Position numbers and translations under genes: made by a program
Origin: Thiohalomonas sp963783235
Lineage (GTDB): Bacteria; Pseudomonadota; Gammaproteobacteria; Thiohalomonadales; Thiohalomonadaceae
Direction: 5' to 3'
NCBI GenBank assembly: GCA_963783235.1
Contig: CAWAMN010000001.1
Coordinates: forward strand, 1,798,001 to 1,862,000
DNA length: 64,000 bases
Notes under the pieces: generated by a model
The model's input: the letters and a program-made list of their open reading frames with translations, nothing else
The model's database searches: none
Told to the model about the DNA's origin: nothing
Shown here: positions 52,953-63,414 of the stretch, piece after piece
Layout of the letters: every line of letters starts with the position of its first letter
Numbering within the stretch: position 1 is the first letter of the stretch

Positions 52953-52964
52953 GCGTATTGCCTC

Positions 52965-54299
52965 CTATTTCAAGCCGCGGCCGATGGCGTAATAGGCGAT
53001 GCCGTATTCCTGCATTTGGGCCGGGTCGTAGAGATTGCGGCCGTCGAAGATCAGGGGCTGCTTCAGCTTGCGCTTGATCTCGTCGAAATTCGGGCTGCGG
53101 AATTTGGGCCATTCAGTGACCACCACGAGGGCGTCTGCGCCGTCCAGGGCGGACATGGGATCGTCGGCCAGTTCGAGCTCGGGACGCTCGCTATAGATGC
53201 GTTTGGCTTCGCCCATGGCTTCGGGGTCATAGGCCTTTACGCTGGCACCGGCTTTCCACAGCGCCTCCATCAGCGTTCGGCTGGGCGCTTCACGCATGTC
53301 GTCGGTGTTGGGCTTGAAGGCGAGCCCCCAGATGGCGAAGGTCAGGCCTTTCAGTTCTCCATCGAAGTGGTTGTGAATCTTGTCGATGAGGACCTGCTTC
53401 TGGCGGTAGTTGACGGCCTCCACCGCGTTCAGAAGCCGTGCGTCGTAATCGACTTCACGGGCGGTGCGCTCGAGCGCCTGGACATCTTTCGGGAAGCAGG
53501 AGCCGCCGTAACCGCAGCCGGGATAGATGAAGTGGTAACCGATGCGCGGGTCGGAGCCCATGCCGATGCGGACCTTTTCGATGTCGGCATCCAGCCGTTC
53601 GGCCAGATTCGCCAGCTCGTTCATGAAGCTGATCTTGGTGGCGAGCATGGCGTTGGAGGCGTACTTGGTGAGCTCGGCGGACCGGATATCCATGGCGATC
53701 AGCCGTTCGTGGTTTCGGTTGAAAGGGGCGTAGAGCGCACGAAGCAGTTCGGTGGTACGGGGATTATCCGTGCCGATGACGATGCGCTCGGGCTTCATGA
53801 AGTCATCGATGGCGGCGCCTTCCTTGAGGAATTCGGGGTTGGAGACCACATCGAATTCGACACTGGAGGTCAGGGCGCGCTTTTCGAGCTCTTCATTGAC
53901 GGCGGCTTTGACCTTGTCGGCCGTGCCCACCGGCACCGTCGATTTGTCGATGACGACTTTGTAGTCGTCCATGTGTTCGCCGATGGAACGGGCCACGGAG
54001 AGCACGTATTGAAGGTCGGCGGAGCCATCCTCGTCCGGCGGGGTGCCGACGGCGATAAACTGAAACAGGCCGTGGGCAACGCCCTCGGCGATGTCGGTGG
54101 TGAACTTCAGGCGGCCTTCGGCCTTGTTCCGCTCAATCAGGTCATCCAGCCCCGGCTCGTAGATGGGACTCTCGCCGTTATTGAGCATGTTGATCTTGCG
54201 CTCGTCGACGTCGACGCAGAGGACATCATTGCCGACTTCGGCGAGACAGGTGCCGGTGACCAGGCCGACATAGCCGGAACCGAAAATCGTGACCTTCAT
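52965..54299 (-). CDS. ugd: UDP-glucose 6-dehydrogenase
   Basis: Oxidises UDP-glucose twice to UDP-glucuronate. The ATG at 54299 gives 444 residues, with AGGAG 7 bases upstream; the open frame to 54344 adds non-conserved residues. MKVTIFGSGYVGLVTGTCLA binds NAD. The catalytic cysteine is Cys268 in GYGGSCFPKDV. KYASNAMLATKISFMNELAN and FAIWGLAFKPNTDDMREAP are family motifs. Supplies uronate to the epimerase at 49543. Separate operon, with REPs on both sides. Confidence 0.97.
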   Translation of the reverse strand: MKVTIFGSGYVGLVTGTCLAEVGNDVLCVDVDERKINMLNNGESPIYEPGLDDLIERNKAEGRLKFTTDIAEGVAHGLFQFIAVGTPPDEDGSADLQYVLSVARSIGEHMDDYKVVIDKSTVPVGTADKVKAAVNEELEKRALTSSVEFDVVSNPEFLKEGAAIDDFMKPERIVIGTDNPRTTELLRALYAPFNRNHERLIAMDIRSAELTKYASNAMLATKISFMNELANLAERLDADIEKVRIGMGSDPRIGYHFIYPGCGYGGSCFPKDVQALERTAREVDYDARLLNAVEAVNYRQKQVLIDKIHNHFDGELKGLTFAIWGLAFKPNTDDMREAPSRTLMEALWKAGASVKAYDPEAMGEAKRIYSERPELELADDPMSALDGADALVVVTEWPKFRSPNFDEIKRKLKQPLIFDGRNLYDPAQMQEYGIAYYAIGRGLK

Positions 54300-54436
54300 G
54301 AGTGCTCCTGTTTCTTGTTTCCGTCGCGTTACGTGAACCACCACTTGTAGGGCTATTCACGTGTTCCCGACAATCAGCTTAGTACCGGAACGGCTATTCG
54401 TTTTTGAACCGTCCCGGACGAGCTTCGGGTTTATTC

Positions 54437-54736
54437 GTTTTCGCCCAGGGGGCTGGGCTCCTACAAACTCCGGTCGGAGATGATACCCGTAGGAGCCCAC
54501 CCCGTGGGCGAAAGTCTATCAACGTTCGATTCGCTCAGGGGGCTGGGCTCCTGCAACTCCGATTGGCGATCCTACCTGTAGGAGCCCACCCCGTGGGCGA
54601 AGGCTTGTCACGGTTCGATTCGCCCAGAGGGCTGGGCTCCTACAAACTCCGGTCGGCGATCCTACCTGTAGGAGCCCGCCCCGTAGGCGAAGGCTTGTCA
54701 CGGTTCGATTCGCCCAGGGGGCTCGGCTCCTACAGT
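54437..54736. repeat. REP array downstream of ssb
   Basis: Seven half-units in alternating orientation: GGGGGCTGGGCTCCTACAA-type copies against GTAGGAGCCCACCCCGTGGG copies, with linkers such as CTCCGGTCGGCGATCCTACC. It fills the gap between ugd and ssb. Confidence 0.9.
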
Positions 54737-54739
54737 GCG

Positions 54740-55276
54740 TCAGAACGGAATATCGTCATCGAAATCATCGAAATTGCCGCCGCCGGAGGGCGCCGGGGCC
54801 TGACCGCCTGTGGGAGCCTGGCCTCCGCTCGGTGCCTGACCACCGCCGGAGGGCGCACCGCCTCCACCCTGGAATCCGCCTTGATCACCGCTCTGGCTGT
54901 AACCCTGATTGAAATCGGCACTTCCACCGCCGCCGCCGCGCGGCCCGCCAAGCATCTGCATTTCGTTGGCAACGATTTCGGTGGTGTAGCGATCCTGACC
55001 ATCCTGCCCCTGCCATTTCCGGGTCTGGAGACGGCCTTCGATATAGACCTGCTGGCCCTTGCGCAGGTACTCGCCGGCAATTTCGCCCAGGCGGCCAAAC
55101 ATGACGACCCGGTGCCACTCCGTGCGCTCCTGATTTTGGCCGCTCTGTTTATCGCGCCATTGATCGGTGGTTGCCACAGCGATGTTGGCCACCGCGCTAC
55201 CGTTTGAGGTATAGCGCACATCCGGGTCGCGCCCCAGATTGCCAACCAAGATGACCTTGTTGATTCCTCGTGCCAT
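54740..55276 (-). CDS. ssb: Single-stranded DNA-binding protein
   Basis: Binds and protects ssDNA in replication and repair, as a tetramer. It is 178 residues. The OB fold spans about residues 1-110 (GINKVILVGNLGRDP, WHRVVMFGRLGEIAGEYLRKG, YIEGRLQTRKWQ). A Gly/Gln/Pro-rich linker with GGQAPSGG-type repeats follows, and the acidic tip DDFDDDIPF recruits partner proteins. No defects. Confidence 0.97.
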   Translation of the reverse strand: MARGINKVILVGNLGRDPDVRYTSNGSAVANIAVATTDQWRDKQSGQNQERTEWHRVVMFGRLGEIAGEYLRKGQQVYIEGRLQTRKWQGQDGQDRYTTEIVANEMQMLGGPRGGGGGSADFNQGYSQSGDQGGFQGGGGAPSGGGQAPSGGQAPTGGQAPAPSGGGNFDDFDDDIPF

Positions 55277-55427
55277 GTTTGCTCCCGTCGTGGTGGTTGC
55301 TTTTCTACCTTCCGTTGGTTGGTTCAGTCGTAATCGGCGTATTGTGCCAGAGATTCAGGGTTGGGTGGAGTTGGAAGGCGGCCAAGCTTCGGAGGTGCGA
55401 TCCAGTTGGAATTTGATGGCCCTGCGG

Positions 55428-55650
55428 GCCATGTTCGGCCAGGGGGCTGGCCTCCTACAAGGGTCAGGTCCGCTGGAGGCTCTATTCCGGTAGGAGGCCA
55501 CCCCGTGGCCGAACACGGCGAAGCCGTCATGGGCGTAGGCTTTGGCTGCGGGTTTTGATGGCCCTGCGGGCCATTTTCGGCCAGGGGGCTCCGCTGGAGG
55601 CTCTATTCCGGTAGGAGGCCACCCTGTGGCCGAACACGGCGAAGCCGTCA
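55428..55650. repeat. REP units of variant stem (type A')
   Basis: Copies read GGCCAGGGGGCTGGCCTCC and GGTAGGAGGCCACCCCGTGG then CCGAACACGGCGAAGCCGTC. Compared with type A the second stem pair is changed on both sides (GCCCA/TGGGC to GGCCA/TGGCC), so base pairing is kept. Located between ssb and the second HEPN gene. Confidence 0.85.
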
Positions 55651-55675
55651 TATACGGAAGCCGGTGTTGAAGGCT

Positions 55676-56092
55676 TCAATCCAGGAAGCGGGCGAAAATC
55701 TTCCCCATTGCCCTTATATCATCCAATTGGGTCGTGATCAGGTCGAAGACGATTTCGCGGTCTACATCCAGGTATTCGTTAACCAGGATGTTTCGAAATC
55801 CGATCATCCGAATCCAGGTTTGCTCCAGTTCCTCTCCGATAAAGCCTTTCTCACGGAAAATACGAGGTATATCGCGGCTCTGGTTCACCACTCCCAAGGA
55901 CTCGTCGGCGATGATATGGCTGCCCATGTCCAGCGTGGCTTCCAGCGACATCTGCAGAAACCTCTCGGCACTGCCCCAGTGCTCTGGATCGGCTAGAAAT
56001 TCCTCAAGGCCGTAGCGGCTCAGCCGCTCCAGTATTTCGAGGTAGTCCGCCAGCTTTTGCAGGCGTCGACGGATGACTTCAGGGTGCACCAT
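55676..56092 (-). CDS. HepT-like HEPN protein with altered active site
   Basis: A 138-residue DUF86 / HepT-type protein from the ATG at 56092. The HEPN RNase motif is normally R-x4-H-x-Y (RNILVHEY in close relatives). Here it reads RNILVNEYLDVD, with Asn105 (codon AAC) in place of the catalytic histidine, a one-base change from CAC. Arg100 and Tyr107 remain. The gene overlaps the upstream MNT gene by 14 bases. It is probably an RNase-inactive toxin or one kept for another role. The longer frame to 56410 is a shadow of the MNT gene. Confidence 0.85.
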   Translation of the reverse strand: MVHPEVIRRRLQKLADYLEILERLSRYGLEEFLADPEHWGSAERFLQMSLEATLDMGSHIIADESLGVVNQSRDIPRIFREKGFIGEELEQTWIRMIGFRNILVNEYLDVDREIVFDLITTQLDDIRAMGKIFARFLD

Positions 56093-56489
56093 CGAGCCAT
56101 CTCCGTTTGAGCGCTTGGCGTTGGATCTTGAGGTACGGTTCCAGATCGAAGTATTCCCGGACGGTCCGGGAGTAGTAGCTCCCCCGGTCGAAATCGCCCC
56201 GGGTGTAGACGAGACAGTTTGGCCGGACGGCCTCGAAGCGCATGGCCGGGTCCGCTTCGTCCAGCAAAACCAGATCCACCCGCTCCAGACCCGCCTCAAC
56301 GAATGCCTGCAGGATGTCGAGCTTGGCCTGGCGGAGTCCCGATGCCGGACCGACCAGTGCCAAATCAATATCGCTGTCAGGCCGGGCGCGATCTGTTGCC
56401 CGGGAACCAAAAAGGAATGCGGCCTGAACGGCGGGAAAGCGGTTCAACACCGATTCAATCGGGCCAACAATTTCGGGCAATTTCTCCAT
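56079..56489 (-). CDS. MNT-type nucleotidyltransferase (MntA-like)
   Basis: A 136-residue minimal nucleotidyltransferase. AFLFGSRATDRARPDSDIDL holds GS and the DxD pair, and VDLVLLDEADPAMRFEAV and GSYYSRTVREYFDL follow the MntA pattern. Partner of the HEPN gene downstream, with a 14-base overlap. In known pairs it AMPylates the HEPN tyrosine, and Tyr107 of the partner is still present. Intact. Confidence 0.9.
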   Translation of the reverse strand: MEKLPEIVGPIESVLNRFPAVQAAFLFGSRATDRARPDSDIDLALVGPASGLRQAKLDILQAFVEAGLERVDLVLLDEADPAMRFEAVRPNCLVYTRGDFDRGSYYSRTVREYFDLEPYLKIQRQALKRRWLDGAP

Positions 56490-56539
56490 GGGGAAATCGT
56501 AATGGGTGTGGGGGGTGGTGTATAGGGCGCAGGGTATGC

Positions 56540-56660
56540 ATTGATGGCCCTACGGGGCCATGTCCGGCCAGGGGGCTGGCCTCCTACAAGGGTCAGATCC
56601 GCTGGAGGCTCTATTCCGGCAGGAGGCCACCCTGTGGCCGAAAACGGCGGAGCCGTTACG
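56540..56660. repeat. REP units of variant stem (type A')
   Basis: One pair (GGCCAGGGGGCTGGCCTCCT and GGCAGGAGGCCACCCTGTGG) with the same linker GGGTCAGATCCGCTGGAGGC as the array at 55428. Upstream of the second MNT gene. Confidence 0.85.
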
Positions 56661-56743
56661 GGTAGGCGACCGGACGCAGGTGCGCCGCGCTCGGCGCTAT
56701 GCCCGGCCTGTTCGGTAGCGTTGTGGCAGACCGAAGAGTGAAT

Positions 56744-56894
56744 CCTAGCAGGCTGTTGAAAAACACCCTCTTCAGAGGGAGAGGGCTGGGGTGAGGGGAC
56801 TCAATAAAAGGTAAGTTACTGATTTTATCCCCCTCATCCTAACCTTCTCCCTCAGGGAGAAGGGACAAAAAACCTTTTTCAACAGCCTGCTAGG
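56744..56894. mobile_element. MITE-like element with 20-base terminal inverted repeats
   Basis: The ends are CCTAGCAGGCTGTTGAAAAA and its exact inverse TTTTTCAACAGCCTGCTAGG, 151 bases apart. The inside holds two opposed type C segments (AGAGGGAGAGGGCTGGGGTG and CTTCTCCCTCAGGGAGAAGG), so most of the element can fold back. There is no coding frame. The CTAG at each edge may be the insertion site duplicate. Confidence 0.75.
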
Positions 56895-56970
56895 GGCTGA
56901 TGGCGAAGAGGTATTATTCGTGGCTTGGGAAAATCGCGCCGGGGCGACGCTCCTACGGGAAACTTCCATT

Positions 56971-58335
56971 TCAGGCGGCCGAGAAGCGCTCGAGTTCGGA
57001 GCGATCCAGCTTGGCGTCATCCACCCGAAGATAGGCGACGCCCTCCTCCAGGCCCAGGTAAACCTCTTCTACACCGCTGAGGCGACGGAAATCCGCCTCC
57101 ATGTCTGCGGCGCTGGCGGGGTCGACGGGGCCTACATTGACCATGGCGGTGGACAGGTAACGTGGCTGTTTCATGGTTGCAGCCAGCAACCACCAGGCCG
57201 CGAGGAGGCTCGCGCCGAACAGGAAAACGCCGGCCGGGCCAAACTGACCATAAAGGCTGCCGCCGGCCGCCCCGCCAATGAAGGCCCCCAGGAACTGCGA
57301 GCTGGAGTAAACGCCCATGGCCGTGCCTTTGCTCTGCACGGGGGCGGTTTTGGCAATCAGCGACGGCATGAGCGCCTCCATCAGATTGAAGGCGGTAAAG
57401 AAGAGCCACATCAGAGTGACCAAGCCCCATAAGCTGTCGTGCAGGAGTGCAAAGCCGACCTCGCTTAGACCCAGGAGCGCCACGCCGCCGACCACGATCG
57501 GCTTCATCAGGCGCTTTTTCTCCGCGAGGATGATGAAGGGGATCGATCCCGCCATGGCAATGATCATAACCGGCAGATAGAGCTGCCAGTGGTCGGTGCT
57601 TACTAACCCGGCATCCCGCAGGGCGAGCGGGATCACAACGAATCCGGCAGTCAGGACCAGATGCAGGACAAGAATCCCGAAATCGAGGCGCAACAGTTGT
57701 GTGTCGGCCAGCACCTGACGGAACTGTTCGGGAACGGCTTCGGCGTCCCGATGCACCCGGCTGTTGGCCGGCGTCGGGACAGCCCCCAGAAGAATGGCGA
57801 TACCGGCTAGGGCCAGAACGGCCGTGAGCCAGAAAATGCCCGGGACGCCCATCCAGCCGTCCAGAATCGGACCGGCCACCATGGCGACCAGGAACGACAT
57901 GCCGATGGTCATGCCGATCACGGCCATGGCTTTGGGACGGTGCTCTTCGCGGGTGAGATCGGCGGCCAGCGCCATAATGGCGGCCGCTACCGCTCCGGAG
58001 CCCTGCAGGGCGCGGCCGATGATCACGCCGCTGACGCTATCGGCCATGGCCGCCACGGCACTGCCGAGGGCGAACAGCAGCAGACCGGCCACGATTACCG
58101 GCTTGCGGCCGATACGGTCCGAAAGCATGCCGAAGGGGATCTGAAAGATAGCCTGAGTCAGACCATAGATGCCGATAGCCAGACCCACCAACGTCGGCGT
58201 GGCACCGGTCAAATCCTCCGCATAGAGAGCGAAGACCGGCAGGATCAGGAAAAGCCCCAGCATGCGGGTGGCGAAAATACCGGCAAGGGATATGGCAGCA
58301 CGCCGCTCCCGGGGTGTCATCTGGTCTGGTGACAT
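56971..58335 (-). CDS. MFS transporter with C-terminal YAM-like domain (YajR-like)
   Basis: A 454-residue major facilitator with 12 membrane segments. The motif A loop is FGMLSDRIGRKPVIVAGLLL between segments 2 and 3. ISLAGIFATRMLGLFLILPV is segment 1. The last 65 residues form a soluble ferredoxin-like domain (MEADFRRLSGVEEVYLGLEE, VAYLRVDDAKLDRSELERF), as in YajR. Substrate unknown. It lies between ssb and uvrA, an arrangement common in gammaproteobacteria. Two ATGs (58335, 58320) are possible starts, neither with a strong ribosome site. Confidence 0.9.
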   Translation of the reverse strand: MSPDQMTPRERRAAISLAGIFATRMLGLFLILPVFALYAEDLTGATPTLVGLAIGIYGLTQAIFQIPFGMLSDRIGRKPVIVAGLLLFALGSAVAAMADSVSGVIIGRALQGSGAVAAAIMALAADLTREEHRPKAMAVIGMTIGMSFLVAMVAGPILDGWMGVPGIFWLTAVLALAGIAILLGAVPTPANSRVHRDAEAVPEQFRQVLADTQLLRLDFGILVLHLVLTAGFVVIPLALRDAGLVSTDHWQLYLPVMIIAMAGSIPFIILAEKKRLMKPIVVGGVALLGLSEVGFALLHDSLWGLVTLMWLFFTAFNLMEALMPSLIAKTAPVQSKGTAMGVYSSSQFLGAFIGGAAGGSLYGQFGPAGVFLFGASLLAAWWLLAATMKQPRYLSTAMVNVGPVDPASAADMEADFRRLSGVEEVYLGLEEGVAYLRVDDAKLDRSELERFSAA

Positions 58336-58496
58336 GAAGGCGGTGGTCTCGAAATTCTAAAGGTATTTTCAACCCGTTGGGGTGAAATCTGCGTGAAGAT
58401 ACGGCACCTGAAAAGTCCGGGCGTATCTTAGCAGGTTCGGGTTTCTCAGCAAGGCAGTCGGGTTTCATGGGAGGCCGACAGATAGGTGTTCGATGA

Positions 58497-59475
58497 CCCT
58501 GCGGGCCATGCTAGGCCAAGGGGCTGGCTTCCTACGGATACGCCGGCCATCGTCAAGTGGGAGCGGCATCCTGCCGAGATTGAAGCTTCTGCCGGGGGCC
58601 TTTCGCGGCTGGAAGCCGCTTCCACGGACCAGCCCTCCCCATCGGGGTAGGAGCGGCATCCTGCCGCGATTGAAGCTTCTGCCCGGGGGCCTTTCGCGGC
58701 TGGAAGCCGCTCGCACGATCCTCCCCATCCGGGGTGGAGCGGCATCCTGCCGCGGTTGAAGCTTCGACCGGGGCCTTTCGCGGCTGGAAGCCGCTCCTAC
58801 GGTCCTCCCCATCCGGGGTGGAGCGGCATCCTGCCGCGATTGAAGCTTCGACCGGGGCCTTTCGCGGCTGGAAGCCGCACGGGACCAGCCCTCCCCATCC
58901 GGCGTAGGAGCGGCATCCTGCCGCGATTGAAGCTTCGACCGGGGCCTTCGCGGCTGGAAGCCGCTTCCACGGACCAGCCTCCCCATCCGGGGTGGGAACG
59001 GCATCCTGCCGCGATTGAAGCTTCGACCGGGGCCTTCGCGGCTGGAAGCCGCACGGGACCAGCCCTCCCCATCCTGGGGTAGGAGCGGCATCCTGCCGCG
59101 ATTGAAGCTTCGACCGGCGGGCCTTCGCGGCAGGAAGCCGCACGGGACCAGCCCTCCCCATCCTGGGGTAGGAGCGGCATCCTGCCGCGATTAAAGCTTT
59201 TGCCGGGGACCTTCGCGGCTGGAAGCCGCTGGACCAGCCCTCCCCATCCTGGGGTAGGAGCGACATCCTGCCGCGATTGAAGCTTCGACCGGGGCCTTCG
59301 CGGCTGGAAGCCGCGGGACCAGCCCTCCCCATCCGGCGTAGGAGCGGCATCCTGCCGCGATTGAAGCTTCGACCGGCGGGCCTTCGCGGCAGGATGCCGG
59401 CCTACCCGAGTCAGATTCGCTATGGGCCATCCCAGCAGGAGGCCACCCTGTGGCCGGAAACGGCGAAAGCCGTCA
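58497..59475. repeat. Ten-unit type B REP array upstream of uvrA
   Basis: Ten units of 82-90 bases each contain GAGCGGCATCCTGCCGCGAT, then TGAAGCTTCGACCGGGGCC, then TTCGCGGCTGGAAGCCGC and a CCAGCCCTCCCCATCC linker. The first arm pair GCGGCA/TGCCGC is the REP hairpin; the second is its diverged partner. The array is framed by A'-type copies (GGCCAAGGGGCTGGCTTCCT at 58510, AGGAGGCCACCCTGTGGCCG at 59437). It accounts for most of the 1.25-kb gap between the MFS gene and uvrA. Confidence 0.93.
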
Positions 59476-59528
59476 TTCCCTCCGGCGGGAATAAACGGTC
59501 CCGAATGCAGTCAAAAGGTAGGTTCATT

Positions 59529-59558
59529 TTGCGTCGCAACCGACCGGAGGCGTATATT
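59529..59558 (+). promoter_or_regulatory. Candidate uvrA promoter
   Basis: TTGCGT (59529-59534) and TATATT (59553-59558) are 18 bases apart, ending 29 bases before the uvrA ATG. AGGA lies 8 bases before the ATG. No CTGT-N8-ACAG LexA box was found nearby, although uvrA is SOS-controlled in E. coli. Confidence 0.5.
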
Positions 59559-59587
59559 ATTCGGTTCGGTTATCAGCAGGAATTTGC

Positions 59588-62419
<2,832 letters not shown>

Positions 62420-62440
62420 GCACCCGTCCTCGGCTTCCCC

Positions 62441-63377
62441 GCAGGAGCCAGCCCCTTGGGCGAACCGAACTCCGACCGGTTTCTTCGCCCACGGGGTGGG
62501 CTCCTACAGGGGATTGGAGGCACGGTCTCTGTAGGAGCCCAGCCCTCTGGGCGAACCGAACTCCGACCGGTTTTTTCGCCCACGGGTGGGCTCCTACAGG
62601 GGATTGGAGGCACGGTTTTCTGTAGGAGCCCAGCCCTCTGGGCGAACCGAACTCCGACCGTTTCTTCGCCCACGGGGTGGGCTCCTACAGGGGATTTGGA
62701 GGCACGGTCTCTGTAGGAGCCCAGCCCCCTGGGCGAACCGAACGCCGACCATTTCTTCGCCCACGGGGTGGGCTCCTACAGGGGATTTGGAGGCACGGTC
62801 TCTGTAGGAGCCCAGCCCCCTGGGCGAACCGAACGCCGACCGGTTTTTTCGCCACGGGGTGGGCTCCTACAGGGGATTGGAGGCACGGTTTTCTGTAGGA
62901 GCCCAGCCCTCTGGGCGAACCGAACTCCGACCGTTTCTTCGCCCACGGGGTGGGCTCCTACAGGGGATTTGGAGGCACGGTCTCTGTAGGAGCCCAGCCC
63001 CCTGGGCGAACCGAACGCCGACCATTTCTTCGCCCACGGGGTGGGCTCCTACAGGGGATTTGGAGGCACGGTCTCTGTAGGAGCCCAGCCCCCTGGGCGA
63101 ACCGAACGCCGACCGTTTCTTCGCCCACGGGGTGGGCTCCTACAGGGGATTTGGAGGCACGGTCTCTGTAGGAGCCCAGCCCCCTGGGCGAACCGAACGC
63201 CGACCGTTTCTTCGCCCACGGGGTGGGCTCCTGCAGGGGATTGGAGGCACGGTCTCTGTAGGAGCCCAGCCCTCTGGGCGAACCGAACGCCGACCGGTTT
63301 TTTCGCCCACGGGGTGGGCTCCTACAAGGGATTGGAGGCACGGTTTTCTGTAGGAGCCCAGCCCCCTGGGCGAATCG
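62441..63377. repeat. Ten-unit type A BIME array downstream of uvrA
   Basis: Ten tandem units with a 91-base period. Each has TTCGCCCACGGGGTGGGC, TCCTACAGGGGATTTGGAGG, CACGGTCTCTGTAGGAGCCC, AGCCCCCTGGGCGAACCGAA and a CGCCGACC linker. Units differ at only a few positions (GGGATT/GGGATTT, CTCT/CCCC, one CACGGGTGG lacking a G), so the array expanded recently. It fills the gap between uvrA and the last gene. The 73-codon frames that repeat every 91 bases are an effect of the repeat, not genes. Confidence 0.95.
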
Positions 63378-63414
63378 TTCTCGGACCCGCGCTTGACGCT
63401 GTATCCCTGTACTT

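Noticed and set aside
52905..54350. 481-codon plus-strand frame opposite ugd
   Set aside because: Antisense shadow of ugd, with no recognisable motif and a start in a REP unit.
58553..59350. 265-codon minus-strand frame rich in repeats (SFNRGRMP / EASIAAGCRS), resembling a repeat protein
   Set aside because: Produced by the type B REP array, where unit length varies from 82 to 90 bases and breaks the frame repeatedly.
62441..63377. CRISPR array
   Set aside because: The repeats are regular, but the parts between them are conserved too, each unit is a pair of inverted palindromes, and there are no cas genes. It is a BIME array.
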